Assembly: GCA_002399435.1 (NCBI GenBank)
Contig: DHDO01000002.1
Location: forward strand, 50,666-83,830
Length of the DNA: 33,165 nt
Origin: Firmicutes bacterium UBA4874
GTDB taxonomy: Bacteria > Bacillota > Clostridia > Caldicoprobacterales > DTU083
Direction of reading: 5' to 3'
The position numbers and the translations under genes are program-made. Positions 24,083 to 33,165 of the stretch are shown piece by piece (position 1 is the first letter of the stretch; each line of letters begins with the position of its first letter). The notes beneath the pieces were generated by a model. It worked only from the letters and a program-made list of their open reading frames with translations. It was not told the origin of the DNA and searched no databases.

Positions 24083-25086
24083 AGATCATTGTGGATGGCA
24101 TGGGAGGAGATCACGCTCCCCGGGAGATCGTCCGGGGCAGCGTGGCAGCTGTTCTGGAATATAACATTGACATCATCCTGATCGGGGACCGACAATGTCT
24201 GGAAGCAGAGCTCCGGAAGCAGAACGCTCCGATGGATCGTTTCCAGCTGATTTCAGCTTCCCAGGTCATTACCATGGAGGACAGTCCGGTTGCAGCCATC
24301 CGGAAAAAGTCCGATTCATCCATAGTGAAGGGATTGGAGCTTGTCCGGGAGAACCCGGACAGTGTCCTGATTTCCGCCGGCGGCACAGGAGCATTGTTGG
24401 CAGGAGGTATGCTGAAGGTCGGAAGGATCCCGGGGATTGACCGTCCTGCGTTGGCATCCGTCCTGGCAAACCGGAAAGGCGGAACCCTGCTTCTGGATAT
24501 TGGCGCCAATACGGAATGTAAGCCGAAGAATCTGGTGCAGTTTGCCGCTATGGGCACGATATACATGGAAAGGGTTCAGGGCAGACCCCATCCTACGGTG
24601 GGACTGTTGAATGTCGGTACGGAAAAGACAAAGGGCAGCAGCCTTTACCGATCTGCCTATCAACTATTGGAGGAAAGGAAGGGAATCCGTTTTCAGGGCA
24701 ACGTGGAAGCCAGGGAAATAATGGGCGGCGCAGTGGACGTTCTGGTATGCGACGGCTTTACCGGAAATGTTATCCTGAAATATACGGAAGGTCTGGCTTT
24801 CAGCTTTCTTGAAATGATGAAGGAAGAACTGGAACAGGCCTCCAAAGGCGGACAATCCGCGAGTTCCCTTCTGAAGACCGGCCTGACCGGATTCCGGAAG
24901 AGAATGGACTACACTGAAGTCGGGGGCGCCCCGCTGCTTGGAATCCAGGGCGGTATTATAAAGGCTCATGGCAGCTCAAATGCGACAGCTATTAAAAACG
25001 CAATTTACCAGGGTATATTGTATCTGAAAAATGGTGTATTGGAAAGAATACAGGATGCAGTATCCGATCAGGAGGGTAAGAGATGA
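24079..25086 (+). CDS. plsX: Phosphate acyltransferase PlsX
   Basis: Makes acyl-phosphate from acyl-ACP, the donor for PlsY in phosphatidic-acid synthesis. The 335-residue protein begins [20 protein letters not shown] and has [36 protein letters not shown] and [18 protein letters not shown] start overlapping the fapR stop by TTGA, with AAGGAAGG upstream. The protein is peripheral to the membrane in characterised species. ATGA overlap with fabH. Confidence 0.97.
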   Translation: MKIIVDGMGGDHAPREIVRGSVAAVLEYNIDIILIGDRQCLEAELRKQNAPMDRFQLISASQVITMEDSPVAAIRKKSDSSIVKGLELVRENPDSVLISAGGTGALLAGGMLKVGRIPGIDRPALASVLANRKGGTLLLDIGANTECKPKNLVQFAAMGTIYMERVQGRPHPTVGLLNVGTEKTKGSSLYRSAYQLLEERKGIRFQGNVEAREIMGGAVDVLVCDGFTGNVILKYTEGLAFSFLEMMKEELEQASKGGQSASSLLKTGLTGFRKRMDYTEVGGAPLLGIQGGIIKAHGSSNATAIKNAIYQGILYLKNGVLERIQDAVSDQEGKR

Positions 25087-26081
25087 CAGAAACACTGTTT
25101 CCTGCAGGCATAGTTGGAACCGGTTCTTATGTGCCCGACAGGATTATGACAAATCGGGATTTGGAAAAATTAGTGGATACCAGTGATGAATGGATTGTTA
25201 GCCGCACTGGGATCCGGGAAAGAAGAATCGCAGCGAAGGAGCAGGCTACTTCGGATTTGGGTACCATTGCGGCCAGACGAGCTTTGGAGGATGCCGGGAT
25301 GCAGGCCGGGGATCTGGATTTGATCCTCGTCGCCACGGCGACACCGGATATGAATTTTCCCTCCACGGCCTGCCTGATTCAAAACAACTTGAAAGCCGCT
25401 CATGCGGCAGCCTTTGATGTGGAAGCGGCGTGTTCGGGTTTCCTGTATTCCCTTTCCATTGCAGCCCAGTTCATTGCAACCGGATTCTATCGGAATGTTC
25501 TTGTGATCGGTGCGGAATGCCTGAGCCGATTTGTCAATTGGAAGGATCGCAATACCTGTGTCCTGTTCGGTGACGGTGCGGGCGCGGCGGTGGTCCGCCG
25601 TGTGGAGCAGGGCTATGGGATACTGTCCGGCACCATGGGCGCAGACGGCAGCGGCGGTGATATGCTGAAGCTGCAGGCAGGCGGTTCCCGGCTTCCCGCT
25701 TCAGAGGAAACAATAAGGAATCATCTTCATTATGTGCATATGGAAGGAAGCGAGGTATTCAAGTTTGCCGTTCGGATTATGGTATCCGCAGCGAAAGAGG
25801 CAATGGACCTTGCCGGCATCACCGCGGAGGATCTGGATTATCTGATTCCGCATCAGGCCAACATCCGTATTATCAATGCGGCCGCAAAACATTTAAAAAT
25901 CAGTGCGGACAGGGTGTGGGTCAATCTGGACCGATATGGCAATATGTCGGCAGCTTCGATACCGGTTGCGTTGGACGAAGCGGCCCGATCCGGAAAGATA
26001 CAGAAAGGAAGTATCCTTTGCATGGTAGGGTTCGGAGGCGGACTGACATGGGCGTCTTCCATAATGAAATGGGCAAAATAA
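25083..26081 (+). CDS. fabH: 3-oxoacyl-ACP synthase III
   Basis: Starts fatty-acid synthesis by condensing acetyl-CoA (or branched primers) with malonyl-ACP. The 332-residue thiolase-fold enzyme shows the Cys-His-Asn triad: Cys117 (EAACSGF), His257 (PHQANIRI) and Asn287 (RYGNMSAASIP). It is translationally coupled to plsX by ATGA. Primer preference (acetyl or branched) cannot be told by eye. Confidence 0.97.
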   Translation: MTETLFPAGIVGTGSYVPDRIMTNRDLEKLVDTSDEWIVSRTGIRERRIAAKEQATSDLGTIAARRALEDAGMQAGDLDLILVATATPDMNFPSTACLIQNNLKAAHAAAFDVEAACSGFLYSLSIAAQFIATGFYRNVLVIGAECLSRFVNWKDRNTCVLFGDGAGAAVVRRVEQGYGILSGTMGADGSGGDMLKLQAGGSRLPASEETIRNHLHYVHMEGSEVFKFAVRIMVSAAKEAMDLAGITAEDLDYLIPHQANIRIINAAAKHLKISADRVWVNLDRYGNMSAASIPVALDEAARSGKIQKGSILCMVGFGGGLTWASSIMKWAK

Positions 26082-26102
26082 GGAATACGGGGAGGCAATT
26101 CG

Positions 26103-27041
26103 ATGAAAACGGCGTTTCTTTTCCCTGGTCAGGGAGCGCAGTACATTGGTATGGGCAGGGAATTATACGAACATTTTGATATTGTTCGAAACATATTTGA
26201 TCAGGCGGATCAGATCCTGAACGAAGATTTTGTCGATCTTATTTTTCACGGTACCGAAGAGGATATTCAGAAAACGGAGAACACGCAGCCCGGCATTCTC
26301 ATGGTAAGCACTGCAATATCCGGGCTGCTCAGGAGCAAGGGCATTGTTCCGGCCATGACTGCAGGACTGAGTCTGGGTGAATACAGTGCTCTTGTTGCGG
26401 CCGGGGCCATATCCTATGAAGATGCCCTGCCTTTGGTCCGGAAAAGAGGGCAGCTCATGAACGATGCAGTGCCGGCAGGAAAGGGTGCCATGGCTGCCGT
26501 GATTGCACTGGATGCAGATAAGTTGACGGCATGTTGCAGGCAGGCGGCTGCATTTGGGACAGTCGGAATAGCCAATTACAACTGTCCGGGCCAGCTGGTA
26601 CTGACCGGCGAGGCTGCTGCAGTCCAAAAGGCATCGGAGCTTGCAAAGGAAGCCGGTGCAAAAAAGGTCGTTCCCCTTAAGGTGAGCGGACCGTTCCATT
26701 CCCCTCTGCTTGAGCCTGCAGGAAAGGCGCTGGCAGTGGAGCTGGACCGGATTGCAATAAGGGATCCGGACATTCCGGTCATAACCAATGTGGAAGCATC
26801 GCCTGTTTCCTCCGCCGCCGATGTGAAACGGTTGCTGATTCAGCAGGTCAGTCATCCGGTCCGCTGGGAAGACTCCATACGATACATGCTTTCCTGTGGG
26901 ATGGATACCTTCCTGGAGTTGGGCCCCGGGAAGACCCTGACCGGGTTTATGAAACGAATCGACCGGTCTTCTGCCGCCTTCCATATAGAGGATATGGCAA
27001 CACTGGAGCAGGCACTGGAAGGATTGGAGGAGAAAGAATGA
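26103..27041 (+). CDS. fabD: Malonyl-CoA:ACP transacylase
   Basis: Loads malonyl onto ACP. The 312-residue protein has FPGQGAQYIGMG at the N-terminus, the nucleophile Ser90 in GLSLGEYSAL and the catalytic-His region KVSGPFHSPLLEPA. GGGAGG lies about eight bases before the ATG, 21 bp after fabH. Many Clostridia have acpP or fabK between fabH and fabD; neither is here. Overlaps fabG by ATGA. Confidence 0.97.
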   Translation: MKTAFLFPGQGAQYIGMGRELYEHFDIVRNIFDQADQILNEDFVDLIFHGTEEDIQKTENTQPGILMVSTAISGLLRSKGIVPAMTAGLSLGEYSALVAAGAISYEDALPLVRKRGQLMNDAVPAGKGAMAAVIALDADKLTACCRQAAAFGTVGIANYNCPGQLVLTGEAAAVQKASELAKEAGAKKVVPLKVSGPFHSPLLEPAGKALAVELDRIAIRDPDIPVITNVEASPVSSAADVKRLLIQQVSHPVRWEDSIRYMLSCGMDTFLELGPGKTLTGFMKRIDRSSAAFHIEDMATLEQALEGLEEKE

Positions 27042-27781
27042 ATCTGACTGGAAAAGTGGCTTTGGTGACGGGCGCTTCCCGCGGTATTGGAAAGGCCTGC
27101 GCCATTCATCTCGCAGATCTGGGAGCAAGGGTTGTTGTAAATTATGCACACAACCGTGCAAAAGCAGAACAGGTGGTTGCTGAGATTCGGGAGAAGGGCG
27201 GAGAAGCGACTGCAATTTTGGCAGATGTTTCCAATCAAAAAGATGTGGAAGCCATGGTAAAAAAGGCAGTGGAGACTTATGGCAGTCTGGATATTCTGGT
27301 CAACAATGCAGGAATCAACCGGGATATGCTTCTGCTGCGCATGAAGGAAGAGGACTGGGATTCGGTCATCAATACCAACCTGAAGGGTGTGTTTCTGGTA
27401 ACAAAGGCTGCTGCAAGGTATATGATGAAACAGCGGCAGGGCAGGATCATCAATATCTCTTCGGTGATCGGAATCGCCGGAAACGCCGGGCAGGCGAACT
27501 ATGCTGCGTCCAAGGCAGGGGTGATCGGGTTTTCCAAATCCATTGCCAGGGAGCTTGCCTCCAGAAATATTTTGGTTAATATGATAGCTCCCGGTTTTAT
27601 AGATACCGATATGACAGAAGAATTAAATGACCAGGCAAAAGAAATCATATTGTCGAAAATACCGCTCAAACGTAGTGGAAAGCCGGAGGATGTAGCGTAT
27701 CTGGCTGGATTTCTGGCTTCTGGGGAAAGCAGTTATCTGACTGGCCAGGTAATTCATGTTGACGGCGGAATGATTATGTAA
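27038..27781 (+). CDS. fabG: 3-oxoacyl-ACP reductase
   Basis: NADPH-dependent reductase of the elongation cycle, short-chain dehydrogenase family, 247 aa. NADP-binding TGASRGIGKA (11-20), NNAG (89-92), and the catalytic residues Ser142, Tyr155 and Lys159 (YAASK). Typical C-terminal HVDGGMIM. Coupled to fabD by ATGA. A 64 bp gap to acpP contains a 12-bp palindrome and a FapR-like half-site. Confidence 0.97.
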   Translation: MNLTGKVALVTGASRGIGKACAIHLADLGARVVVNYAHNRAKAEQVVAEIREKGGEATAILADVSNQKDVEAMVKKAVETYGSLDILVNNAGINRDMLLLRMKEEDWDSVINTNLKGVFLVTKAAARYMMKQRQGRIINISSVIGIAGNAGQANYAASKAGVIGFSKSIARELASRNILVNMIAPGFIDTDMTEELNDQAKEIILSKIPLKRSGKPEDVAYLAGFLASGESSYLTGQVIHVDGGMIM

Positions 27782-27845
27782 TATTATGTAAAGGTACTAC
27801 ATATTATTATTATTTGTACAAATTCTAATGCAGGAGGTGAAAGGA

Positions 27846-28070
27846 ATGTTTGAAAAAATACGGGATATTATCGTGGAACAGTTGGGAGTGGAATCGGATG
27901 ATGTAAAAATAGAGTCGTCCTTTGTGGATGATTTAGGCGCCGATTCATTGGATATTGTCGAACTGATCATGGCTTTGGAAGAGGAATTCAATTTGGAGAT
28001 TCCGGATGAAGAGGCAGAGAAGATTGCAACCGTAGGCGATGTTGTCGATTATATTAAGAAGAATTCCTGA
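27846..28070 (+). CDS. acpP: Acyl carrier protein
   Basis: Carries growing acyl chains on phosphopantetheine. The 74-residue acidic protein has the attachment site Ser34 in [24 protein letters not shown] precedes ATG 27846, so the upstream TTG at 27828 is not the start. A long hairpin follows the gene. Confidence 0.97.
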   Translation: MFEKIRDIIVEQLGVESDDVKIESSFVDDLGADSLDIVELIMALEEEFNLEIPDEEAEKIATVGDVVDYIKKNS

Positions 28071-28080
28071 TTGTTTTCTT

Positions 28081-28110
28081 GATCGGATTCCCGGAAATGG
28101 GAATCCGATC
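28081..28110 (+). terminator. Terminator-like hairpin after acpP
   Basis: Perfect 12-bp stem GATCGGATTCCC / GGGAATCCGATC with loop GGAAAT. After a 3-base bulge the stem can extend by TTTCTTG/CAAGAAA (28074-28080 with 28114-28120). The immediate T-run is short; longer T-tracts follow at about 28127 and 28160. Could terminate, attenuate or stabilise the acpP transcript before fabF. Confidence 0.6.
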
Positions 28111-28112
28111 TT

Positions 28113-28170
28113 TCAAGAAATTATTTGTTTTTTATTATAATAAGTCAAGAAATGATTTGTTTTTTTATTA
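28113..28170. repeat. Two tandem copies of a 25-26 bp T-rich repeat
   Basis: Copy 1 (28113-28137) and copy 2 (28145-28170) differ by one substitution and one extra T, with a period of 32 bp. Each begins TCAAGAAAT and ends in a T6-T7 tract followed by ATTA. Confidence 0.8.
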
Positions 28171-28180
28171 CTGAGTCGAT

Positions 28181-28220
28181 GCAATACGGTTTGTAAGCTT
28201 CTTGTAGGCTTACGGATTGC
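28181..28220 (+). promoter_or_regulatory. Possible structured leader upstream of fabF
   Basis: GCAAT...ATTGC closes an outer helix and GTAAGC...GCTTAC an inner helix, separated by an asymmetric internal loop. It lies 60-100 bases before the fabF ATG. No known riboswitch is recognised. A weak promoter (TTGCAA, 18 bp, AATACT, around 28217-28246) overlaps its 3' side but is not convincing. Confidence 0.35.
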
Positions 28221-28279
28221 AAAGACATTTTTATCATACGAATACTGGATGCTTTTCCAACCATGCAGGAGGTTTTTAA

Positions 28280-29518
28280 ATGAGGAAAAGAGTCGTTATT
28301 ACCGGAATGGGCGCCATCACCCCCATAGGAAATGATGTGGATTCTTTTTGGAAGAATCTTTGTGATGGAAAATCCGGGATAGGTCGAATCACGCGCTTTG
28401 ATCCGGAGAAATATGACACACAGATTGCAGCGGAAGTAAAGGATTTTGATCCTCAGAATTATGTGGACAAAAAAGAAATAAAGCGGATGGACCGCTATAC
28501 CCAGTTTGCCATGGCTGCTGCGAAAATGGCAGTGGAAGATGCAGATCTTGATTGGAGCAGGGAGAATTCACAGCGTTTCGGTGTCATTCTTGGTACCGGC
28601 GTCGGTGGCCTGGAAACAATGGAGAAGCAGGCTGTGATCCTGCATACAAAAGGGCCCAGGCGGGTCAGTCCCTTTTTTATTCCCATGATGATCGCCAATA
28701 TGGCTGCCGATCAGATCTCCATAGCCTATGGCGCCAAAGGAATGAACTCCACTGTGGTAACCGCATGTGCTTCCGGTACCAATGCCATTGGAGAAGCTTA
28801 TCGGGCCATACGTGAAGGGTATGCGGACATTATGATCACCGGCGGAGCGGAAGCTGCCGTTACTCCTTTATCCCTGGCCGGTTTTAGTTCCATGAAGGCT
28901 CTGTCCCGCAGGAATGATGAGCCTCAAAAGGCCTGCAGGCCCTTTGACAAGGATCGGGATGGGTTTGTTCTGGGAGAAGGAGCCGGGGTCCTTGTTCTGG
29001 AAAGTTACGGGCACGCCATGAAAAGGGGAGCCCGGATTCTGGCGGAAATGGCGGGATACGGACTGACAGGGGATGCGTATCATATTACCGCACCGGCGCC
29101 GGAGGGGGAAGGAGGAGCCCGCGCCATGAAGGAAGCCCTGGACGACGGGAATATGGCACCGGGGGACATCGATTACATCAATGCCCATGGAACCTCCACA
29201 GAATACAACGACAAGACGGAAACCTCCGCTATCAAATCCGTGTTTGGCGACGCTACAAAGGTGGCAGTCAGTTCCACAAAATCCATGACCGGTCATTTAT
29301 TGGGTGCTGCCGGCGGGATTGAAGCAATTGTTCTGATCAAAGCGCTGCAGGATCAGTTCATTCCGGCGACGATGAATTACTCGACTCCGGATCCGGAATG
29401 TGATCTGGATTATGTGCCGAATCACGGGCGCAAGGCAACAATTACTGCTGACATGTCCAATTCCTTTGGTTTTGGCGGGCAGAACGCCTGCATCGTGATG
29501 AAGAAATTTGAAGAATAG
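28280..29518 (+). CDS. fabF: 3-oxoacyl-ACP synthase II
   Basis: Elongating condensing enzyme of fatty-acid synthesis, 412 aa. Catalytic Cys163 in [13 protein letters not shown], His in [14 protein letters not shown] and His in [13 protein letters not shown] form the Cys-His-His triad. GGAGG precedes the ATG. The 209 bp gap from acpP with hairpins and repeats suggests separate regulation. rnc follows closely. Confidence 0.97.
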   Translation: MRKRVVITGMGAITPIGNDVDSFWKNLCDGKSGIGRITRFDPEKYDTQIAAEVKDFDPQNYVDKKEIKRMDRYTQFAMAAAKMAVEDADLDWSRENSQRFGVILGTGVGGLETMEKQAVILHTKGPRRVSPFFIPMMIANMAADQISIAYGAKGMNSTVVTACASGTNAIGEAYRAIREGYADIMITGGAEAAVTPLSLAGFSSMKALSRRNDEPQKACRPFDKDRDGFVLGEGAGVLVLESYGHAMKRGARILAEMAGYGLTGDAYHITAPAPEGEGGARAMKEALDDGNMAPGDIDYINAHGTSTEYNDKTETSAIKSVFGDATKVAVSSTKSMTGHLLGAAGGIEAIVLIKALQDQFIPATMNYSTPDPECDLDYVPNHGRKATITADMSNSFGFGGQNACIVMKKFEE

Positions 29519-29557
29519 AGTCCCTATGACAATATCAAGGATGTGAACGGAACAGAA

Positions 29558-30268
29558 ATGAAACAGAACGATGACTTGAGTCGTTTGTATACGGCATTGG
29601 GATATGAGTTTCAGGAACCACAACGAATTGTTACCGCGCTGACGCACAGTTCCTTTGCAAATGAATCAAAGGGGGACATTCCCTTCAATGAACGCCTGGA
29701 GTTTTTGGGAGATTCCGTACTTGGTCTGACGGTCAGTGATTATTTGTTTCGGACCTATCCGGATTTTCCGGAAGGAATCCTGACCAAACTTCGGGCGGGA
29801 GTCGTATCTGAATTGTCTTTGGCACAGGTGGCCAGAAGATTGAAGCTGGGAGATTATCTCCGGTTGGGGAGAGGAGAGGAGAATACCGGCGGAAGAGTAC
29901 GGGATTCCATCCTCGCGGATGCTGCGGAGTCTGTCATCGGTGCCATGTATCTGGACAGCGACCTGGAGACGACAAAAGCGTTCGTTCTGAGGCAGTTGGT
30001 CCCCGCGATCGAAATCCTTATTGCCGGGAAAGGGCATAAGGACTATAAAACGGATCTGCAGGAGTTCCTGCAAAGTAAATCCACTCTTGGAATTACCTAT
30101 CAGATTGTCGATGAAAAAGGTCCGGATCACAATAAATTGTTTACGGCTCAGGTCTGCCATGGAGATTCCTTCATTGGCCGCGGGAGGGGGAAAAGTAAAA
30201 AGGAAGCGGAACAGCAGGCTGCCCGGGATGCCCTGGACAAGTTCAATGCGGATAACGGGAGAAAATAA
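29558..30268 (+). CDS. rnc: Ribonuclease III
   Basis: Double-strand-specific endoribonuclease that processes rRNA precursors and structured RNAs. From ATG 29558 (236 aa) the N-terminal catalytic domain has the signature NERLEFLGD (44-52) and DAAESVIGAMYLD; the C-terminal dsRNA-binding domain runs from DYKTDLQEFLQ to the end (GKSKKEAEQQAARDAL). GTG 29543 would add five residues; neither start has a strong Shine-Dalgarno. Located between acpP/fabF and smc, as in most Firmicutes. Confidence 0.96.
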   Translation: MKQNDDLSRLYTALGYEFQEPQRIVTALTHSSFANESKGDIPFNERLEFLGDSVLGLTVSDYLFRTYPDFPEGILTKLRAGVVSELSLAQVARRLKLGDYLRLGRGEENTGGRVRDSILADAAESVIGAMYLDSDLETTKAFVLRQLVPAIEILIAGKGHKDYKTDLQEFLQSKSTLGITYQIVDEKGPDHNKLFTAQVCHGDSFIGRGRGKSKKEAEQQAARDALDKFNADNGRK

Positions 30269-30338
30269 GGATGATGGATTGGGATCCGTCAGCCAGGATT
30301 TTTTTCATCAGGAACTTCGATTGAGGTGTTTGGAAATT

Positions 30339-33165
30339 GATTTTAAAGAAGCTGGAGATATATGGGTTCAAATCTTTTGCAGACCGGATTTATATGAAAT
30401 TTGACAATGGCATTACCGCCATTGTCGGGCCCAACGGCAGTGGGAAAAGCAATATTGCCGATGCAGTCCGCTGGGTTTTGGGAGAGCAGAGCGTCAAATC
30501 CCTCCGTGGTTCCAAAATGGAAGATGTGATCTTTTCCGGTACCGAAACCCGAAAATCCCTGGGCTTTGCAGAAGTGTCCCTGACGCTGGACAATACGGAT
30601 GGTACCCTGCCGGTGGAATATACGGAGATTACCATTACCCGAAGGGTTTACCGGTCCGGGGAAAGTGAGTACCATATCAATCGCAGTGCCTGTCGCCTGA
30701 AGGATATTGTTATGTTGTTCATGGACACCGGCGTAGGAAAGGAAGGATATTCCATCATTGGCCAGGGCCGTATTGATGAGATCCTGAGCAACCGGTCCGA
30801 GGAACGAAGATATATATTTGAAGAAGCCGCGGGAATCGTAAAATACAAGACAAGACGGGAAGAGGCAGATAAAAAGCTGGAAAAGACACAGGATAATCTG
30901 TTGCGTGCGGAGGACATCCTGTCCGAACTGGAACAGCATCTTCAGCCTCTGGAAGAGCAGTCCCGAACAGCGAAGGAGTACCTGAAGCGGAAAGAGCAAC
31001 TGAAGGTCTGTGAAATCAATCGATTTCTGAATCAATATACACATCATATGAAACAGATTTCTGAATGGAAAAAGCAAATTGATGACCTGGAAAAGGAACT
31101 GGCATCGCGCAGGAATGAGCTGGTCAAAAAAGACGCCGGTCGGGACAAGCTTTCAGACACTCTGAAACATCTGAAAGAACAGGCAGAGAAGCTGCGAAGG
31201 CAGCGCTATGATTTGTTGAATCATTCCGAACGTCTCCGGGGCGAGCGGAATGTTAGTCTGGAACGGATGGAACAATACAAAAAGGATGCTGTGAGACTAA
31301 AGGACGAGATTGCTCAGGAACAGAAGGATGCGGAGCATTGTTGCCTGCAGGGGAAAACGATGGACCGTGTCCTGACCGGCAAAAAACAGGCTTTTGAGGA
31401 AGCTCAGAAGGAAGCGTCCGGATTGAAGACAAAAATAACGGATCTGGACAGCGAAATCAGTGATAATCAAAAACAAACGGAGGAAACCAAAGAAAATATC
31501 ATCCGGATCCTGAATGACATTTCGGATTGCAAAAGTCGTCTGACCCGCTATGAAACCATGGAAACCAACTTGAATTCCAGGCTGGATACCATAACAAAGC
31601 GCTCCAATGAGACCAGCTCGGAAAAGGAACGTTTGGCAGAATTGGAGTCCGCCTGCCGGAATAAGGCCCTGTTAGCCATTCAAATGACCGAAAAGAAGCA
31701 AAAGGAAAAAGAAACGCTGGAAAAGTCCATGCAGAAAGAGAAACAGACCCTTTCTGACCAGGAAGAATCCGTCCAGAAGCAAAAGCGTATACTGGAGGGG
31801 GAACGATCCCGATTGAAATTGCTCGGGGATATGAAAAGAAGCTATGAAGGCTTTTATCGGGCTGTACGGGAGATACTGACCGCTTGCGGGTCCAATTCCT
31901 GCATTGCCGGGAAAGTATGCGGCGTGGTTGCTTCCCTGATACAGGTTCCAAAGGACTTCGAAGTTGCCATTGAGACGGTTTTGGGAGGCAGCCTCCAACA
32001 CATCGTTACCGAGGATGAGGAGGACGCCAAATATCTGATTGGTTTTCTGAGAGAGAATAACTATGGCCGTGCAACCTTTTTGCCTGTTTCCTCCATCCGG
32101 GGAAGAACGCTAAACTCCAGGGAACGGGAGGCGCTGGAAATGCCGGGCTGCCTTGGCGTTGCTTCGGAGCTGGTTTCCTGTGATCCCAAATATCGTGGTA
32201 TTCTGGAAAACCTGCTGGGCAGGGTTGTGACAGCAAGTGATCTGGATGCTGCCATTCGCATTGCCCGGCGCTTTTCGTATTCCTTTCGCATTGTAACGCG
32301 GACAGGGGACGTGGTAAACCCCGGAGGCTCCATGACCGGTGGAAGCAGAGCAGTGAAGGGAACCGGCATTCTGAGCCGGGACCGGGAGATCAAGGATGTG
32401 CAGCAGGCAATCACATCCCGGAAGTCCGGCATTGCAGACCTGGAATCCGAAAAAGAGAGACTGCAGACCGTTTATCTGGATCATAAGCAAAGCCTGGAGA
32501 AAGCGGAATCCGAACTGAGAAATATGGAAAAAAATCAGATTTCAGAAAAGGAAGATCTGCACCGGGCAACAGCTCAAAAGGTCCAGGCGGAGAAGGAACT
32601 GGCTGCATACAGGGAGGAACGGAAGCAACTGGATCAGAGCCTGGGGGAATTACACTCTTCCATCGGAAAGACAAAACAGGAAATATCCTCCCTGAAGGAA
32701 GAAAATGCGGATATTGAGGCAAAAGTCGGGGAATCGGAACATAATTGGAAGGAAAAGCTGAAGATCAAGGAAGATCTTCACCAAAAATGGACCGATATCC
32801 GGATTCAGACAGCAGCGTTGCAGCAGGAAGTACAGGGCCTGGAGGATCAGCTAAAACGGATTCAGGAGGAGGCAGCCCATCACAGCGCTTCAATGGATTC
32901 CAAGAAGCAGAAACTTTTAAGTCATGAGGATGAGATGGAAAGAATCCAGGGATCCATGGAACAGATGAAATCCGGAATCAAAGAGATGGACGACCAGGCG
33001 GAGAGCATGCAAACGGAAATGGAGGAAGCGGAAAGGCAGAGGGAGAAAGTCGAATCCCGCTTTCGGGAGCTGGAGGAGGATATCCGGGACTGGAACCAGT
33101 CCTCCGGGGAGCTGACCGACAAAAAGTATCGTTTTGAGGTACAATGTTCCAGATATGAGGCAGAG
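30339..33165 (+). CDS. smc: Chromosome segregation protein SMC (3' end outside window)
   Basis: Core ATPase of the SMC-ScpAB condensin. Start TTG 30339 preceded by GAGGTG gives [14 protein letters not shown], the family N-terminus. Walker [10 protein letters not shown] is at residues 31-39, followed by [14 protein letters not shown]. The first long coiled coil (about 175-515) leads into the hinge (about 520-665, [29 protein letters not shown]) and the returning coiled coil. 942 codons are present; the frame is open to the last base, so roughly the last 250 residues (signature motif and Walker B) are missing. The 70 bp gap from rnc holds no convincing gene. Confidence 0.97.

Noticed and set aside
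30269..30338. A 17-codon ORF (MMDWDPSARIFFIRNFD) between rnc and smc
   Set aside because: Too short, no ribosome binding site and no known family. Most likely spacer; some Clostridia have a radical-SAM gene here but nothing of it remains.
1..33165. Mobile elements, CRISPR arrays, defence genes, tRNA or rRNA genes
   Set aside because: No transposase, integrase, regularly spaced repeats, nuclease or toxin modules, or cloverleaf/rRNA sequence was recognised. The window is ordinary core chromosome with uniform codon use by eye.

Overview
This is a stretch of bacterial core chromosome from an endospore-forming member of the Firmicutes, most likely class Clostridia. The case rests on three things: an alpha/beta-type small acid-soluble spore protein (SASP) and the sporulation membrane protein YlbJ; gene order matching the classic Firmicutes block priA-def-fmt-rsmB-rlmN-stp-prkC-rsgA-rpe ... 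rpmB-asp23-fakA-recG ... plsX-fab-acpP-rnc-smc; and strong AGGAGG ribosome binding sites with many TTG/GTG starts. Gene order around recG-SASP-rsmD-coaD and tmcAL-pta-ackA-yceD-rpmF resembles Lachnospiraceae and relatives, but genus cannot be fixed by reading. Base composition is balanced (about half GC by eye).

Layout. (1) 1-9572, plus strand: a tightly packed, translationally coupled run from the 3' part of priA through def, fmt, rsmB, rlmN, the PP2C phosphatase, the PASTA kinase, rsgA and rpe. Most junctions are ATGA or TGATG overlaps. It covers replication restart, N-formylation and its removal, rRNA/tRNA methylation, Ser/Thr phospho-signalling and ribosome assembly. (2) 9573-10387: a 59-residue membrane protein, a bidirectional terminator, rpmB on the minus strand and a divergent promoter region. 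(3) 10388-14819: an Asp23-family protein, FakA-like fatty-acid kinase, recG and a SASP gene. (4) 14820-15199: a gene-free stretch carrying four strong inverted repeats and a promoter. (5) 15200-16704: rsmD, coaD and a coiled-coil protein. (6) 16705-20085: ylbJ (minus), a patatin-like lipase (plus) and tmcAL (minus). (7) 20324-23358: pta-ackA, then yceD-rpmF from a near-perfect sigma-A promoter. (8) 23504-30268: the fatty-acid cluster fapR-plsX-fabH-fabD-fabG-acpP-fabF followed by rnc. A convincing FapR operator sits at the promoter of fapR. (9) 30339-33165: smc, cut off by the window end.

The metabolic theme of the right half is acyl flow. Pta/AckA interconvert acetyl-CoA and acetate, TmcAL uses acetate to modify tRNA-Met, FakA activates free fatty acids, PlsX makes acyl-phosphate, and the Fab enzymes elongate acyl-ACP under FapR, the malonyl-CoA sensor.

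I found no mobile element, CRISPR array, tRNA, rRNA, phage gene or defence system, and no clear evidence of a novel multi-gene system. The most interesting items are small: the CxxC-containing small membrane protein, the hairpin cluster after the SASP gene, a duplicated T-rich repeat with a long hairpin between acpP and fabF, and inverted repeats in regulatory gaps.
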